Source of the DNA: Lachnospiraceae bacterium
GTDB lineage: Bacteria > Bacillota > Clostridia > Lachnospirales > Lachnospiraceae
Direction of reading: 5' to 3'
Length of the DNA stretch: 5,648 nucleotides
Assembly: GCA_015057205.1 (NCBI GenBank)
Contig: SVEW01000133.1
Location: forward strand, 1-5,648
Part shown: in pieces, positions 5,395-5,648 of the stretch
How the letters are laid out: every line of letters begins with the position of its first letter
How positions within the stretch are numbered: position 1 is the first letter of the stretch
The notes under the pieces: generated by a model
Told to the model about the DNA's origin: nothing
Database searches by the model: none
What the model saw: the letters and a program-made list of their open reading frames with translations, nothing else
Program-made: the position numbers and the translations under genes

Positions 5395-5648
5395 CCTATT
5401 TTTGACAATTCTGTCAAATATGCATCATTCCCCTCCGGCAAAATTTGTGCCATAACAATGCCGGCTACCGCAGCTAATGCAAGACCGGAAATCGTAACAT
5501 TTCCTGCTACCGGAATGCTATCACATCCAATTCCGATAACCAAAATCAATGCTGCAATCATAAGGTTTCTACTATTTCCAAGATTAATTTTTGCGTTAAT
5601 CAAAATTCGTGCGCCCACTGCGGAAATCATTCCATACAAAACAATACT
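5391..5648 (-). CDS. uraA: Uracil permease / NCS2 nucleobase transporter, C-terminal part (runs off right edge)
   Basis: The last 85 residues of an inner-membrane proton-linked nucleobase importer of the NCS2 (uracil/xanthine permease) family. The reading frame enters from the right edge (SIVLYGMISAVGAR) and ends at TGA 5393-5391. The opening segment corresponds to the conserved SIVLFGMIAAVG region of UraA/PyrP-type permeases and is followed by the SRNL segment. Two hydrophobic helices follow: MIAALILVIGIG and VTISGLALAAVAGIVMAQIL. The C-terminus after the last helix is short and polar, as usual for the family. There is no start codon in the window; the apparent TTG start at 5639 is an internal Leu codon. 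The uracil rather than xanthine specificity is inferred from the GMISAVGAR segment. The gene lies 62 bp upstream of the aroD start, in the same direction. Confidence 0.88.
   Translation of the reverse strand, partial: SIVLYGMISAVGARILINAKINLGNSRNLMIAALILVIGIGCDSIPVAGNVTISGLALAAVAGIVMAQILPEGNDAYLTELSKIG

Overview
The window looks chromosomal, from a low-to-moderate GC Firmicute, most likely a Clostridia/Lachnospiraceae-type gut anaerobe. The evidence is protein families (PcrA-type helicase, YerC/TrpR-like regulator, DUF1836, type I AroD), strong Gram-positive Shine-Dalgarno sites and classic sigma-A promoters. No tRNA, rRNA, CRISPR array, insertion sequence or phage gene was seen.

Layout from left to right: (1) 1-842, minus strand, the N-terminal 280 residues of a PcrA/UvrD helicase that runs off the left edge. 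(2) 843-1026, a divergent intergenic region with one promoter for each direction, a 14-bp direct repeat around the pcrA promoter and a dyad over the -10 box of the rightward promoter. (3) 1027-1689, plus strand, a DUF1836 protein with a Lys/Ala-rich tail, ending at a strong intrinsic terminator. (4) 1731-4196, minus strand, an 821-residue protein that joins an adenosine-deaminase-like metallohydrolase to a C-terminal SLOG/Rossmann-like nucleotide-binding domain. (5) 4263-4553, minus, a YerC/YecD TrpR-like regulator. (6) 4555-5328, minus, type I 3-dehydroquinate dehydratase (aroD). (7) 5391-5648, minus, the C-terminal end of an NCS2 uracil permease running off the right edge.

aroD, yerC and the deaminase-like gene form a leftward transcription unit behind a promoter at 5367-5394. 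aroD and yerC are one base apart and probably translationally coupled. A 12-bp hairpin with a U-rich tail lies between yerC and the deaminase gene, so the latter is probably expressed by partial read-through. The yerC-to-pcrA order in one direction resembles the Bacillus subtilis yerC-pcrB-pcrA neighbourhood, here with the deaminase-like gene and an inverted DUF1836 gene in between.

The most unusual item is the deaminase-SLOG fusion. It keeps the core metal and catalytic residues of adenosine deaminase, has glycine in place of the second Asp of the TDDP motif, and carries about 100 extra residues in the catalytic barrel. Large adenosine deaminases and SLOG domains both occur in nucleotide-based defence and signalling systems, but no recognised partner gene is in view, so a defence role is only a hypothesis.
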